Shown here piece by piece: positions 5,709 to 11,788 of a stretch of 11,788 bases of DNA (the first letter of the stretch is position 1; the number at the start of each line of letters is the position of its first letter). The stretch is from Chloroflexota bacterium. Its GTDB lineage: Bacteria > Chloroflexota > Dormibacteria > Aeolococcales > Aeolococcaceae. A program made the translations under genes and the position numbers. The notes below the pieces were generated by a model. It was not told the origin of the DNA, made no database searches, and worked only from the letters and a program-made list of their open reading frames with translations. The stretch is from positions 1 to 11,788 of the forward strand of contig DNAU01000038.1 of NCBI GenBank assembly GCA_003491925.1, read 5' to 3'.

Positions 5709-5932
5709 TGATGCAATCTTGAACTCGGGAGAGGCGTCGAGGGGCCGATCCGCCTGTTCCCTGTGCGAAGTGCAGCTTCGACGGGGTGACGATGGGGGAA
5801 GAGCGCAGGATCGTGTGGAGTCAGCTCGTGAGGCCTCTCCCAACTGGACCTCCCGAACCGTGGCGGGGAACCCTGCTCGCCAGCGTCGCCTCATCGATGA
5901 GCTGGGTTGGGAGCTCGAGCCCATCGGCAAGC

Positions 5933-6508
5933 TCACCCTCGACGGCCAGACGTCTCCAGCTGGACCCGGGCGGCGGCCTGCCGAGCTCGATACGCGCGTG
6001 CCTTGGCACGGGTCCCGCAGACGCGCATGCTGCACCAGGCACCCCGGGCGTTCTTGGTGTGGTCGTAGAAGGCCCAGCGGCAGGTGCTGACACGACAGAC
6101 CTTCAGCCGCTGCCAGGTCCCGGCGACCGTGGCCTCAACGATGCCGATGGCCAGCCTGGCTAGATAGGTATCCACCCCTCGGCCTCCAGCGACCAGGGTC
6201 GCGCCTTCCGATGAGAGGTGGGGGTGCAGCTGAACGTCGGCGAGGAGACCGTCGAGGCGTTGGCCAGTCCCGGGGTCAGCAGCAACGCCGTGGTGCGCCT
6301 CCAGCAGATCGCGGAGAGCCTCGCGGAGGTCGACCACGCGCTCCCGCTCGGCCTCGCTGATGACGCCTTCGAGAACCACGCCACGTGCCCGTAACCAGGT
6401 GGTGGCCGAATCGGCGGTGGCGAGCACGTCGCTTCCCTCCTCCACGTCCCTGGTGTTGATGAAGGCCTGAACCTCGCCCAGGGGTCCCGGCGCTGGCTCC
6501 TTGGCCAT
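5933..6508 (-). CDS. CGNR zinc-finger (ABATE-type) putative transcriptional regulator
   Basis: A 191-residue protein. The N-terminal part, LGEVQAFINTRDVEEGSDVLATADSATTWL (about 10-39), matches the start of ABATE/CGNR proteins. A helical middle follows (LREALRDLLEAHHG, 61-74). The C-terminus is a CGNR zinc finger: C138-x4-C143 and C159-x4-C164 with the signature CGTRAKARAYRAR (164-176); the usual CGNR is CGTR here. The family is thought to bind DNA through this C-terminal zinc ribbon-like domain. I chose ATG at 6508 because the domain begins soon after; the frame also has a GTG at 6556, 16 codons earlier, almost touching the divergent -35. No strong Shine-Dalgarno is seen for either. Divergent from the gene at 6632, it may act on the repeats between them. 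Confidence 0.85.
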   Translation of the reverse strand: MAKEPAPGPLGEVQAFINTRDVEEGSDVLATADSATTWLRARGVVLEGVISEAERERVVDLREALRDLLEAHHGVAADPGTGQRLDGLLADVQLHPHLSSEGATLVAGGRGVDTYLARLAIGIVEATVAGTWQRLKVCRVSTCRWAFYDHTKNARGAWCSMRVCGTRAKARAYRARQAAARVQLETSGRRG

Positions 6509-6541
6509 GGTGGGTGTGTCCACGGACCCAGGATACCAGAA

Positions 6542-6597
6542 GTCACCATCAATCACACTTGACAGGTGACGCTCGATGAGGTAGCATCGTCACCATC
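6542..6597. promoter_or_regulatory. Putative operator array of GTCACC/GGTGAC half-sites over the promoter
   Basis: GTCACCATC occurs at 6542-6550 and again at 6589-6597, with inverted GGTGAC at 6565-6570 between them. The spacings between neighbouring half-sites are 17 and 18 bases. Within 6565-6594, GGTGAC...GATG and CATC...GTCACC also form an interrupted palindrome around the -10. The repeats flank and overlap TTGACA...TAGCAT, a position suited to repression. The adjacent CGNR protein is the natural candidate binder, by inference only. Confidence 0.45.
6559..6587 (+). promoter_or_regulatory. Sigma-70-like promoter between the CGNR gene and the small gene at 6632
   Basis: TTGACA (6559-6564), 17 bases, TAGCAT (6582-6587): a perfect -35, optimal spacing, and a -10 with 4 of 6 matches to TATAAT. 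Transcription would start near 6594 and run rightwards into 6632. It is overlapped by the GTCACC/GGTGAC half-sites listed separately. Confidence 0.7.
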
Positions 6598-6631
6598 GAA
6601 AGAGGATAGCAAGTGACGACGGGAGATCCTG

Positions 6632-6853
6632 ATGCACCCATACCTCATCGGCGAGCTGGCGACAACCCGTGAGCGAGAGATCGAGCGAGGAGCACTGCAG
6701 ACGTGGGAGGCCGGAAACCTGCATCGTGAGCGGCCCAGGTCTGGGGCGCGCGCGCGGCTCGCTCGGAGGTTGCGCTGGTGGTTGGCGCCCGGTGGAGCGT
6801 GTCTGGGATCGGGCTCCGGCCTGCCGCCCATTCTTCACCCGGAGATCCGGTGA
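6632..6853 (+). CDS. Small basic hypothetical protein
   Basis: A 73-residue protein starting MHPYLIGELATTREREIERG, a beginning seen in many short actinobacterial hypothetical proteins. The middle is rich in Arg (RPRSGARARLARRLRWW, about 34-50) and the C-terminus is Gly/Pro-rich. GGGAGATCC lies just before the ATG. It is the first substantial frame after the TTGACA-N17-TAGCAT promoter; a 19-codon frame from GTG at 6613 precedes and overlaps it and could be a leader peptide. No function is recognised. Confidence 0.5.
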   Translation: MHPYLIGELATTREREIERGALQTWEAGNLHRERPRSGARARLARRLRWWLAPGGACLGSGSGLPPILHPEIR

Positions 6854-6863
6854 GGGCATACAA

Positions 6864-6875
6864 AGTTCGCGAACT
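6864..6875. promoter_or_regulatory. 12-bp perfect palindrome before the arginase-family gene
   Basis: AGTTCGCGAACT is a perfect palindrome lying 135 bases before the ATG at 7011 and just after the stop of the small gene. An 8-base palindrome TGGCGCCA follows at 6961-6968. They could be operators for the downstream gene; no regulator can be named. Confidence 0.3.
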
Positions 6876-7010
6876 CACTCCCGCCATACCAAGGAAGCCT
6901 CGTCCCCGAGTAAGAGCTCGCGCCAGTAACAGCTGGCCAAACACGGGCGGCGTATCCCGTTGGCGCCAGCGGATCAGCTGCGGACAATCTGCAATCTGAG
7001 GAGCGAAGCG

Positions 7011-7949
7011 ATGACAACAACCGACATGCAAACGCTCAAACTGGCGATCATCGGGGCCCCCACCAGCGTGGCCTCTTTTGCCCCAGGGCAGGAGAAGGCG
7101 CCCGCGGCGCTCCGCGCAGCAGGCCTCGAAGGTCGCCTTCGCTCAGCGGGAATCGACACAGAGGATCTCGGTGACTTGCCGGTAAGTCGCTGGACGGCTG
7201 ACCGAGAGTGGTACAGCGGCCCCACGATGGCGCGGATCGTCGCGGACGTCATTGCTGCCCGCGACTGCGTAGCTTCTGCCCATGCCGCCGGTTACCTGCC
7301 GCTCCTGATCGGGGGCAACTGCACGCTCGCCCTCGCCATGGTGGCGGGCACGCTGACGCCGAACAGATCGATCGGGCTCATCTACTTCGACGGGCATCTC
7401 GATCTCAACACCCCAACCACCGAGCCCGACGGAGCGGTGGACTGGATGGGAGTCACACACCTACTCGGAGTTGATGGATGCATCGAATCACTGCGCGACA
7501 TCGGCCCTCGCTCTCCCTTGCTAACACCAGAGTGCGTGGTGTTTCTCGGGGTCAATGCCGATTCAGTGACAGCATTCGAGAAGCGACAACGTCAAGAACT
7601 CCACCTGCAGGTCATCGAAGCCGCCGAGGTGATGGTTGATGCGAGAGCGGCAGCACTCCGGGCGCTTGAGTGGCTGCCGCCCGACATTGAAAGCCTCTTG
7701 GTGCACTTCGATGTGGATGTGATCGATTTCTTCGACCTTCCTCTGGCGGAGAATTACGTTCGCTTCGGAGGGCTGCGCCTTGCCGACGCACAGGAGGTCT
7801 TGCGGACTCTCCTGAGTGACAGGCGGTTCGACGGTTTGACCATTACAGAGCTCAATCCGGACCACGGCGCGGAGGATGGGTCGACACTGAGCAGCTTCAT
7901 CGACCTGCTGGTCGACGCCTCAAGTGAGAGCCCTCGCCTGGTACGATGA
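7011..7949 (+). CDS. Arginase/agmatinase (ureohydrolase) family protein with altered metal motif
   Basis: A 312-residue protein, the normal length for this family of Mn-dependent ureohydrolases, which hydrolyse guanidino groups to release urea. Motifs in order: GGNCTLA at 101-107 where classical members have GGDHS; DGHLDLN at 127-133 (DAHxD motif, D127, H129, D131 kept); HFDVDVIDF at 232-240 (D234 and D236 kept); and E280 in TITELNPDH. Thus five ligand-type residues are retained, but the first His ligand is Cys104. A GGDC-T variant occurs in some actinobacterial relatives, so activity is possible but the substrate (arginine, agmatine or another guanidino compound) cannot be stated. The start ATG at 7011 has GAGGAG seven bases upstream. 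It stands alone, 103 bases before the epoxide hydrolase. Confidence 0.88.
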   Translation: MTTTDMQTLKLAIIGAPTSVASFAPGQEKAPAALRAAGLEGRLRSAGIDTEDLGDLPVSRWTADREWYSGPTMARIVADVIAARDCVASAHAAGYLPLLIGGNCTLALAMVAGTLTPNRSIGLIYFDGHLDLNTPTTEPDGAVDWMGVTHLLGVDGCIESLRDIGPRSPLLTPECVVFLGVNADSVTAFEKRQRQELHLQVIEAAEVMVDARAAALRALEWLPPDIESLLVHFDVDVIDFFDLPLAENYVRFGGLRLADAQEVLRTLLSDRRFDGLTITELNPDHGAEDGSTLSSFIDLLVDASSESPRLVR

Positions 7950-8052
7950 GGTTGCTGCACCGGTCCTGGCTATCGCGAGCCCGGCGCTTCCTGGGGCGAG
8001 ACTCGTCCCATTACGATTCAAGTCCTGCCTCGGAGCCGAATAGCCTGGAGGT

Positions 8053-9216
8053 ATGACCCTGAACACCAGTACCGTGGGTCCGCGCCCGTTTCGCATCGAC
8101 GTTCCCGCCTCCGATGTTGAGGACCTGCGGTTGCGGCTGGCACACACCCGCTACCCGATTCAGACACCGTCAGCGCCGTGGGACGCCGGCGTGGATCTCG
8201 GCTTCCTCGCGAAACTGGTGGAGGAGTGGCGCGGCGATTTCGACTGGCGAGCGGCCGAGGCCCGATTGAACGCCTTCCCGCAGTTCACGGCGCTCGTTCG
8301 AGGTGAACGGATCCATTTCGTGCACCTGCGCGCCCCGCGGTCACGGGACGCGTCCGACCCGATCCCTATCGTCTTGTCCCACGGTTGGCCGTATTCCTTC
8401 ATCGAGATGCTCTCCCTCGCGGGGTTCCTGGTGAATCCGGATTCGCGCGGCGGAACCGCCCAGGACCGGTTCGACGTGGTGATCCCCTCGCTGCCGGGGT
8501 ACGGCTACTCCGAGCCGATGGCCGAACCGTTCGTTTCGTCGGCGGTTGCGGAGCGGTGGCATGAGCTCATGACCTCCGTGCTTGGCTATGAACGCTATGC
8601 AACCTACGGTGAGGACGTCGGAACGTGGGTGAGCGACCGGCTGGCGGCGACACATCCGGAGGCCGTGATCGGATTGTTCGCGACCCACGCGGCGTTCCCA
8701 CCCGAAGAGAGACGTGAGAACCTCACCGCCGAAGAACACACGTTCATCGCCTGGCTCGCGCACAAGTGGGAGCGCGGCAAGGGATACAGCGGCCAGCAGT
8801 CGACCCGGCCCGACACCCTCGCCGTCGGGCTGACCGACTCCCCCGCCGGCCTAGCCGCCTGGCTCGTGGAGAAGTTCCGCGAGTGGAGTGGCGCCGACGA
8901 CATCGCCGAGTGGTGGACAACGGACGAGCTGCTCACCACGATCTCGCTGTATTGGTTCACGGGCACGATCGGAACGTCTTTCCGAGCCTACTTCGATGAC
9001 CGGTTCGAGCCATCCATGCCGCTCGTCCACGTCCCGGTCGGGGTGTCCGTCCAGTGGGGTGAGCGCGGTTTCCCGCGCCACTACGCGGAACGCACCTACA
9101 CCGACATCCGGTTCTGGACTCAGCTGCCTCGCGGCGGCCACTTCACTGCCAAGCAAACCCCTGACCTGGTCGCTGCGGCCATGCGCGCGTTCTTCGCTCA
9201 ACTGCACGGCGCGTGA
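8053..9216 (+). CDS. Epoxide hydrolase, EHN-type alpha/beta hydrolase
   Basis: A 387-residue protein of usual length for microsomal-type bacterial epoxide hydrolases, which open epoxides to diols via a covalent ester. Residues about 11-115 are the EHN domain (RPFRIDVPASDVEDLRLRLA, then FPQFTALVRGERIHFVHLR). HGWP at 110-113 is the oxyanion-hole motif. The nucleophile is D188 in YGEDVGTW; the usual context is GGDWG, so this elbow is slightly changed. E337 in VQWGERGFP is the likely acid, and H363 in RGGHFTAKQTPD the base. The lid with candidate tyrosines lies near 300-313 (YWFTGTIGTSFRAY). CTGGAGG lies a few bases before the ATG. There is no signal peptide, so it is cytoplasmic. The natural substrate is unknown. 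Confidence 0.93.
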   Translation: MTLNTSTVGPRPFRIDVPASDVEDLRLRLAHTRYPIQTPSAPWDAGVDLGFLAKLVEEWRGDFDWRAAEARLNAFPQFTALVRGERIHFVHLRAPRSRDASDPIPIVLSHGWPYSFIEMLSLAGFLVNPDSRGGTAQDRFDVVIPSLPGYGYSEPMAEPFVSSAVAERWHELMTSVLGYERYATYGEDVGTWVSDRLAATHPEAVIGLFATHAAFPPEERRENLTAEEHTFIAWLAHKWERGKGYSGQQSTRPDTLAVGLTDSPAGLAAWLVEKFREWSGADDIAEWWTTDELLTTISLYWFTGTIGTSFRAYFDDRFEPSMPLVHVPVGVSVQWGERGFPRHYAERTYTDIRFWTQLPRGGHFTAKQTPDLVAAAMRAFFAQLHGA

Positions 9217-9253
9217 GCCTCACCGCGACCACCGCACTGGCGCCAGGCCCCTG

Positions 9254-10164
9254 AACATCCTCGGACGAACATCGCCGAGCTGCGAGGGTTGCGTGGAAGT
9301 CCCGCGTTTCGTGGTTGTCTCCGACGATAGGCATCGACGGAGGCGACCTTCTTCTCGGTACCGACCTCGTCTATCTCGGCGATCTCGGTGTTCGACTGGA
9401 ACGGACAGCTGGTAGGCCAGGGTACCGCGTCGGTGCCCCTTGAGTGCTGCTCCGTCGAGCAGTCACCTGACGGCTCTCGCCTGGAGGTGGCCACGGCGAC
9501 TGGGACCGTGGTGCTGGGTCGGTTCGGTAAACGAATTGAGAGCCTCCCTACCTCTCTCTCCGAGGGGACCTGGGCCGAGGACGATGTTCACCAGTGTCTT
9601 GTGCAGGAAGACAGCCCCTCGAGCATAGAGGGCGAGCTGTATCTGGTCGGGCCAGGGGCCCAGGGCAAGAAGGTGGCAACCGTTGCCGGTTTCGGACCCC
9701 GCACCGGCACGGGCGTGATCGCCTGTGACGCGAGCGGGAACCTCGCCCTGCTGGCCACCAGTTTCATGGGGAGCCTGGAATCGCTGACCGAGATCCGACT
9801 CAGCGACGGCGCGATCCTGTGGCAGCGGCAGGCAGGTGCATCGAGCGATGCCTGTCCCGTGCCCCAGGTCATCTCTCCCGGAGCTACCTACGAGGCCTCC
9901 GGCGATGAACAGGAGGGCACGGTCTGCGATCTGGCCACGGATAGCGTCGTGGGTCAGCTCCAGGGCGAGCCGCTGGCCCTCTCGTGGGACGGGCACGTGG
10001 TGATCGAGAGGATTCTCTCGCCGTCGAACAGCTACTCCTTGGAGGCGATCGACTGGCAGACCGGGGCCGTCCTCTGGAGCGGCCCGCCTCCGCCGGCCAC
10101 TCTCCCCGGGCTTGTGCCCACGGTGAACACCCAAGACCAGCCGAACGGGACGCCATCGCCCTAA
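9254..10164 (+). pseudogene. Beta-propeller (PQQ/WD-like) gene, 5'-truncated and frameshifted
   Basis: The long part is a frame from GTG 9388 to the TAA at 10162-10164 (258 residues). It has blade-like repeats: GTVVLGRFGKRIESL, LSDGAILWQRQAG (about 136-148) and AIDWQTGAVLWSG (about 222-234), the last two typical of PQQ-like propellers. Immediately upstream, a different frame (positions divisible by 3, open from 9254) encodes TIGIDGGDLLLGTDLVYLGDLG, which reads as the preceding blade and runs straight into VFDWNGQLVGQG if the frame shifts near 9386-9390. No start codon, signal peptide or ribosome binding site is found for the upstream part, so the 5' end is missing as well. Alternatively GTG 9388 starts a short real gene, but it would begin mid-blade. 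Confidence 0.55.
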
Positions 10165-10297
10165 CCACGGTGCCCGACCCGGGGGCCGACCACTCCGAAG
10201 ACCTGGCGCAGCTCTGGCTCATCCGGCCCGGGTATCCGGCCCAGGAGCTGGGTGATGACGCTGAGCCGGGAGTTCTTTAGGTGGCTCTGCCGTCCGA

Positions 10298-10343
10298 CAC
10301 CTTAAGGTGGAGACCGACTTCCCCTACAGTATAGTACGTACTA
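10298..10343. promoter_or_regulatory. Two 12-bp perfect palindromes upstream of the GbsR-type regulator
   Basis: CACCTTAAGGTG (10298-10309) and TAGTACGTACTA (10332-10343) are each perfect palindromes, with centres 34 bases apart, about three helical turns. The second extends with flanking AGT and ACT around one A-A mismatch and overlaps TATAGT, a -10-like hexamer, about 20 bases before the ATG at 10363. This is a likely autoregulatory operator. The preceding 10165-10297 holds nothing that I can support. Confidence 0.6.
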
Positions 10344-10362
10344 AACTTAGGGAAGGTCTGAA

Positions 10363-10959
10363 ATGCCAAGGCAGCTTCCACAGAACAGGCAACCGGGCGC
10401 GCGGAGAGAGGCCCACGAGCGGCCCGATCCGGCCGAGCATGCCCGGACGAGTTTCATCGACGGGATGGGCCGCGTCGGAGAGTTCTGGGGCATCGCCCCA
10501 GCCATGGGACGGATCTGGGCCGTCCTCTACCTGAACCAGGACCCCATGACCATGGACGGTGTGGTCACTGCGGTCGGCATCACCAAGGGCCACGCCAGCA
10601 CCAATCTTCGCGCGCTGCTGCGGCTCGGTCTGATAACCAAGAGCTGGCGCCCCGGCGACCGCAAGGAGTACTACAGCCCCCAGGCCGACCTCTGGGAGTT
10701 CGCCCGCAGCATCCTGAAGGAGCGCCAGAAGCAGGAGTTCGACCAGGCGCTGGCCAGCACTCGGAAGGCGCTCGCGGTCCTGGAGGCCGACCGCACCCGG
10801 ATCCCCATCGAGGAGTACCGCTTCCTGAAGGGGCGGCTGGATGCGATTCGCGACTTCCATGGGACGATCGATCGGGCCGTCGCGGCGGTGCTGGCATTCG
10901 AGGACCTACGCCACGCGGTATTCCGCCTGACGCCGGACCGGGAGGCACGTCAGCGATGA
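10363..10959 (+). CDS. GbsR/MarR-type transcriptional regulator
   Basis: A 198-residue winged-helix protein. The line SFIDGMGRVGEFWGIAPAMGRIWAVLYL (about 30-57) is the GbsR-family N-terminal signature (family members sense choline or other ligands, or have unknown ligands). The helix-turn-helix follows at about 64-92 (TMDGVVTAVGITKGHASTNLRALLRLGL), and the wing at about 93-105 (TKSWRPGDRKEYY). The C-terminal half is a long helical dimerisation part (about 115-190). The basic first 28 residues are an extension with no recognised domain. AGGGAAGG lies 6-13 bases before the ATG. The stop overlaps the next gene's start as ATGA, so the two are probably one transcript, and the palindromes upstream suggest autoregulation. 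Confidence 0.9.
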   Translation: MPRQLPQNRQPGARREAHERPDPAEHARTSFIDGMGRVGEFWGIAPAMGRIWAVLYLNQDPMTMDGVVTAVGITKGHASTNLRALLRLGLITKSWRPGDRKEYYSPQADLWEFARSILKERQKQEFDQALASTRKALAVLEADRTRIPIEEYRFLKGRLDAIRDFHGTIDRAVAAVLAFEDLRHAVFRLTPDREARQR

Positions 10960-11788
10960 GTCCCACCCACGACGGACTGATCGTAGTCACCGGCGCCAAC
11001 GGCTTCGTGGGCCGCCATGTTGTGAGCCGTCTCGCCCAGGCGGGATACACGCTGCGCGCCATGGTGCGCGACAGCAGTCGCTACTCACCGCCGCCCGAGG
11101 TCATGATGGCCGAGGCTGACCTGGTCCGGGCCGACACGCTGACGGGCGCCCTTGACGGGGCGAGGACGGTGATCCATTGCGCCGCCATCACCGCGAACCT
11201 CAAGGAGCCGTACCCCGGTGCATACCAGAAGGTCAACGGCTTGGGCACCGAGAACCTGGCCGTCGCCGCCAGGGCGGCCGGTGTCCGGCGCCTGGTGGTC
11301 ATCTCAGGACTCGGAACCCAGCCTGCCGCGGCGGGCACCTACATGGCCACGCGCTGGGCTCTCGAGGAGGCGGTGCGAAGCTCCGGCATCCCCTACGTCA
11401 TCCTCCAGCCGTCGGTGCAGTTCGGTGACGGTGCCGAGTTCGTCGCCGCCCTGGCCCGGCTGATCCGGACCACCCCCGTGGTGCCCGCCCTCGGGGGTGG
11501 AAGGACTCGCTTCCAGCCGATCTGGATCGGCGACGTGGTCACTTGCGTCGAGCGGAGCATCACCGACGATGCGCTGCTGAACCGGGCCCACGCCATCGGC
11601 GGCAGTGAGTACCTGACGTTCACGGAGATCCTGCAGGCCATTGCCGAGGCGATGGGCAAGCGCCGGATGATCCTGCCCCTGCCCATGCCCCTGGCCCGTC
11701 TCCAGGCTCGCCTGCTTTCAGCGGTCATGTCCCATCCGCCGCTCACCCCGGCGACCCTGGAGCTGTTCGCCTTCGACAACACCACCGA
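10956..11788 (+). CDS. NAD(P)-binding NDUFA9/atypical SDR-like protein, partial at the right edge
   Basis: The frame is open from ATG 10956 to the window end (277 codons) with no stop. The Rossmann fold is clear: LIVVTGANGFVGRHVV (8-23) with the glycine motif GANGFVG of extended/atypical SDRs. ADLVRAD (about 54-60), VIHCAAI (72-78) and VVISGLG (114-120) follow in order. The catalytic YxxxK is Y129-MAT-R133 here, with Arg instead of Lys, so classical dehydrogenase activity is doubtful. Later, PYVILQPSVQFGDGAEFV (146-163) and FQPIWIGDVV (186-195) resemble NDUFA9/complex I 39-kDa-type and NmrA-like relatives, many of which are non-catalytic binders. It overlaps the GbsR-type gene by ATGA. Confidence 0.88.
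   Translation, partial: MSPTHDGLIVVTGANGFVGRHVVSRLAQAGYTLRAMVRDSSRYSPPPEVMMAEADLVRADTLTGALDGARTVIHCAAITANLKEPYPGAYQKVNGLGTENLAVAARAAGVRRLVVISGLGTQPAAAGTYMATRWALEEAVRSSGIPYVILQPSVQFGDGAEFVAALARLIRTTPVVPALGGGRTRFQPIWIGDVVTCVERSITDDALLNRAHAIGGSEYLTFTEILQAIAEAMGKRRMILPLPMPLARLQARLLSAVMSHPPLTPATLELFAFDNTT

Larger units (their letters stand above)
5087..5932. other. Intergenic stretch without a convincing gene, with two tRNA fragments
   Basis: About 850 bases. The first 200 (5087-5287) are less GC-rich than the flanks and have no credible frame. Then follow the two tRNA 3' fragments described separately, with 323 bases between them. Frames here either read through tRNA sequence or have no family signature. 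One weak candidate frame at 5413-5592 is listed separately. The 220 bases after the tRNA-Ala fragment, up to the CGNR gene stop, show no gene that I can support. Confidence 0.6.

Noticed and set aside
5273..5716. A 147-residue minus-strand frame across the tRNA fragments
   Set aside because: Its ends (AEVRGSNPRRSTT and LQDSNLRPARL) are translations of tRNA T-arm sequence, a well-known false-protein artefact; the middle has no family signature.
6517..6545. TGTCCA at about 6516 as another copy of the ECF-type promoter
   Set aside because: No CGTC lies 17 bases downstream, unlike the two sites at 3739-3837.
8021..8041. GATTCAAGTCCTGCC-like stretch resembling a third tRNA T-arm
   Set aside because: The 5' T-stem partner (GCAGG) and anticodon arm are absent, so there is no pairing to support a tRNA fragment.
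1..11788. CRISPR array, rRNA, riboswitch or phage structural genes
   Set aside because: No regularly spaced direct repeats, rRNA-like sequence or recognisable phage or riboswitch core was found on reading.

Overview
The window is high-GC DNA with strongly GC-biased third codon positions, dense overlapping genes and a set of families (ECF42-type sigma factor with DGPF/YCII proteins, CGNR zinc-finger protein, GbsR-type regulator, Imm5-like protein, IS3 element with a TGAACCGCCCCGG end) that together suggest a soil-type actinomycete or a close relative. The phylum is inferred from gene families only; there is no rRNA or other marker gene here.

Layout. Positions 1-893 are the left part of an IS3-family insertion sequence, read leftwards and cut by the window edge. 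Next comes an Imm5-like putative immunity gene (958-1473, +). Positions 1597-5086 hold a divergent regulatory module. Leftward runs an overlapping operon of a small unknown protein, an ECF42-type sigma factor with a helical C-terminal extension, and a DGPF/YCII protein. Rightward runs a small protein with a similar core motif, then a 301-residue protein made of two fused DGPF domains. Both divergent operons are preceded by the same promoter-like pair, (C/T)GTCCA-17 nt-CGTCGT, which fits a common ECF promoter and autoregulation.

Positions 5087-5932 hold no convincing gene. They contain two isolated 3' halves of tRNA genes facing each other: tRNA-Arg(TCT) on + and tRNA-Ala(CGC) on -. Such fragments are typical attachment-site scars of elements that integrate at tRNA 3' ends. 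Their orientation would place one element to the left and another to the right, making this stretch a junction. Neither an integrase nor an intact tRNA is visible in the window.

The right half is mostly metabolic and regulatory accessory genes. There is a CGNR zinc-finger regulator (-) divergent from a small basic protein, with a consensus sigma-70-like promoter and repeated GTCACC/GGTGAC half-sites between them. These are followed by an arginase/agmatinase-family protein with an altered first metal motif, an EHN-type epoxide hydrolase, a frameshifted and 5'-truncated beta-propeller gene, and a GbsR/MarR-type regulator with two 12-bp perfect palindromes upstream. The regulator overlaps by ATGA an NAD(P)-binding NDUFA9/SDR-like protein that runs off the right edge.
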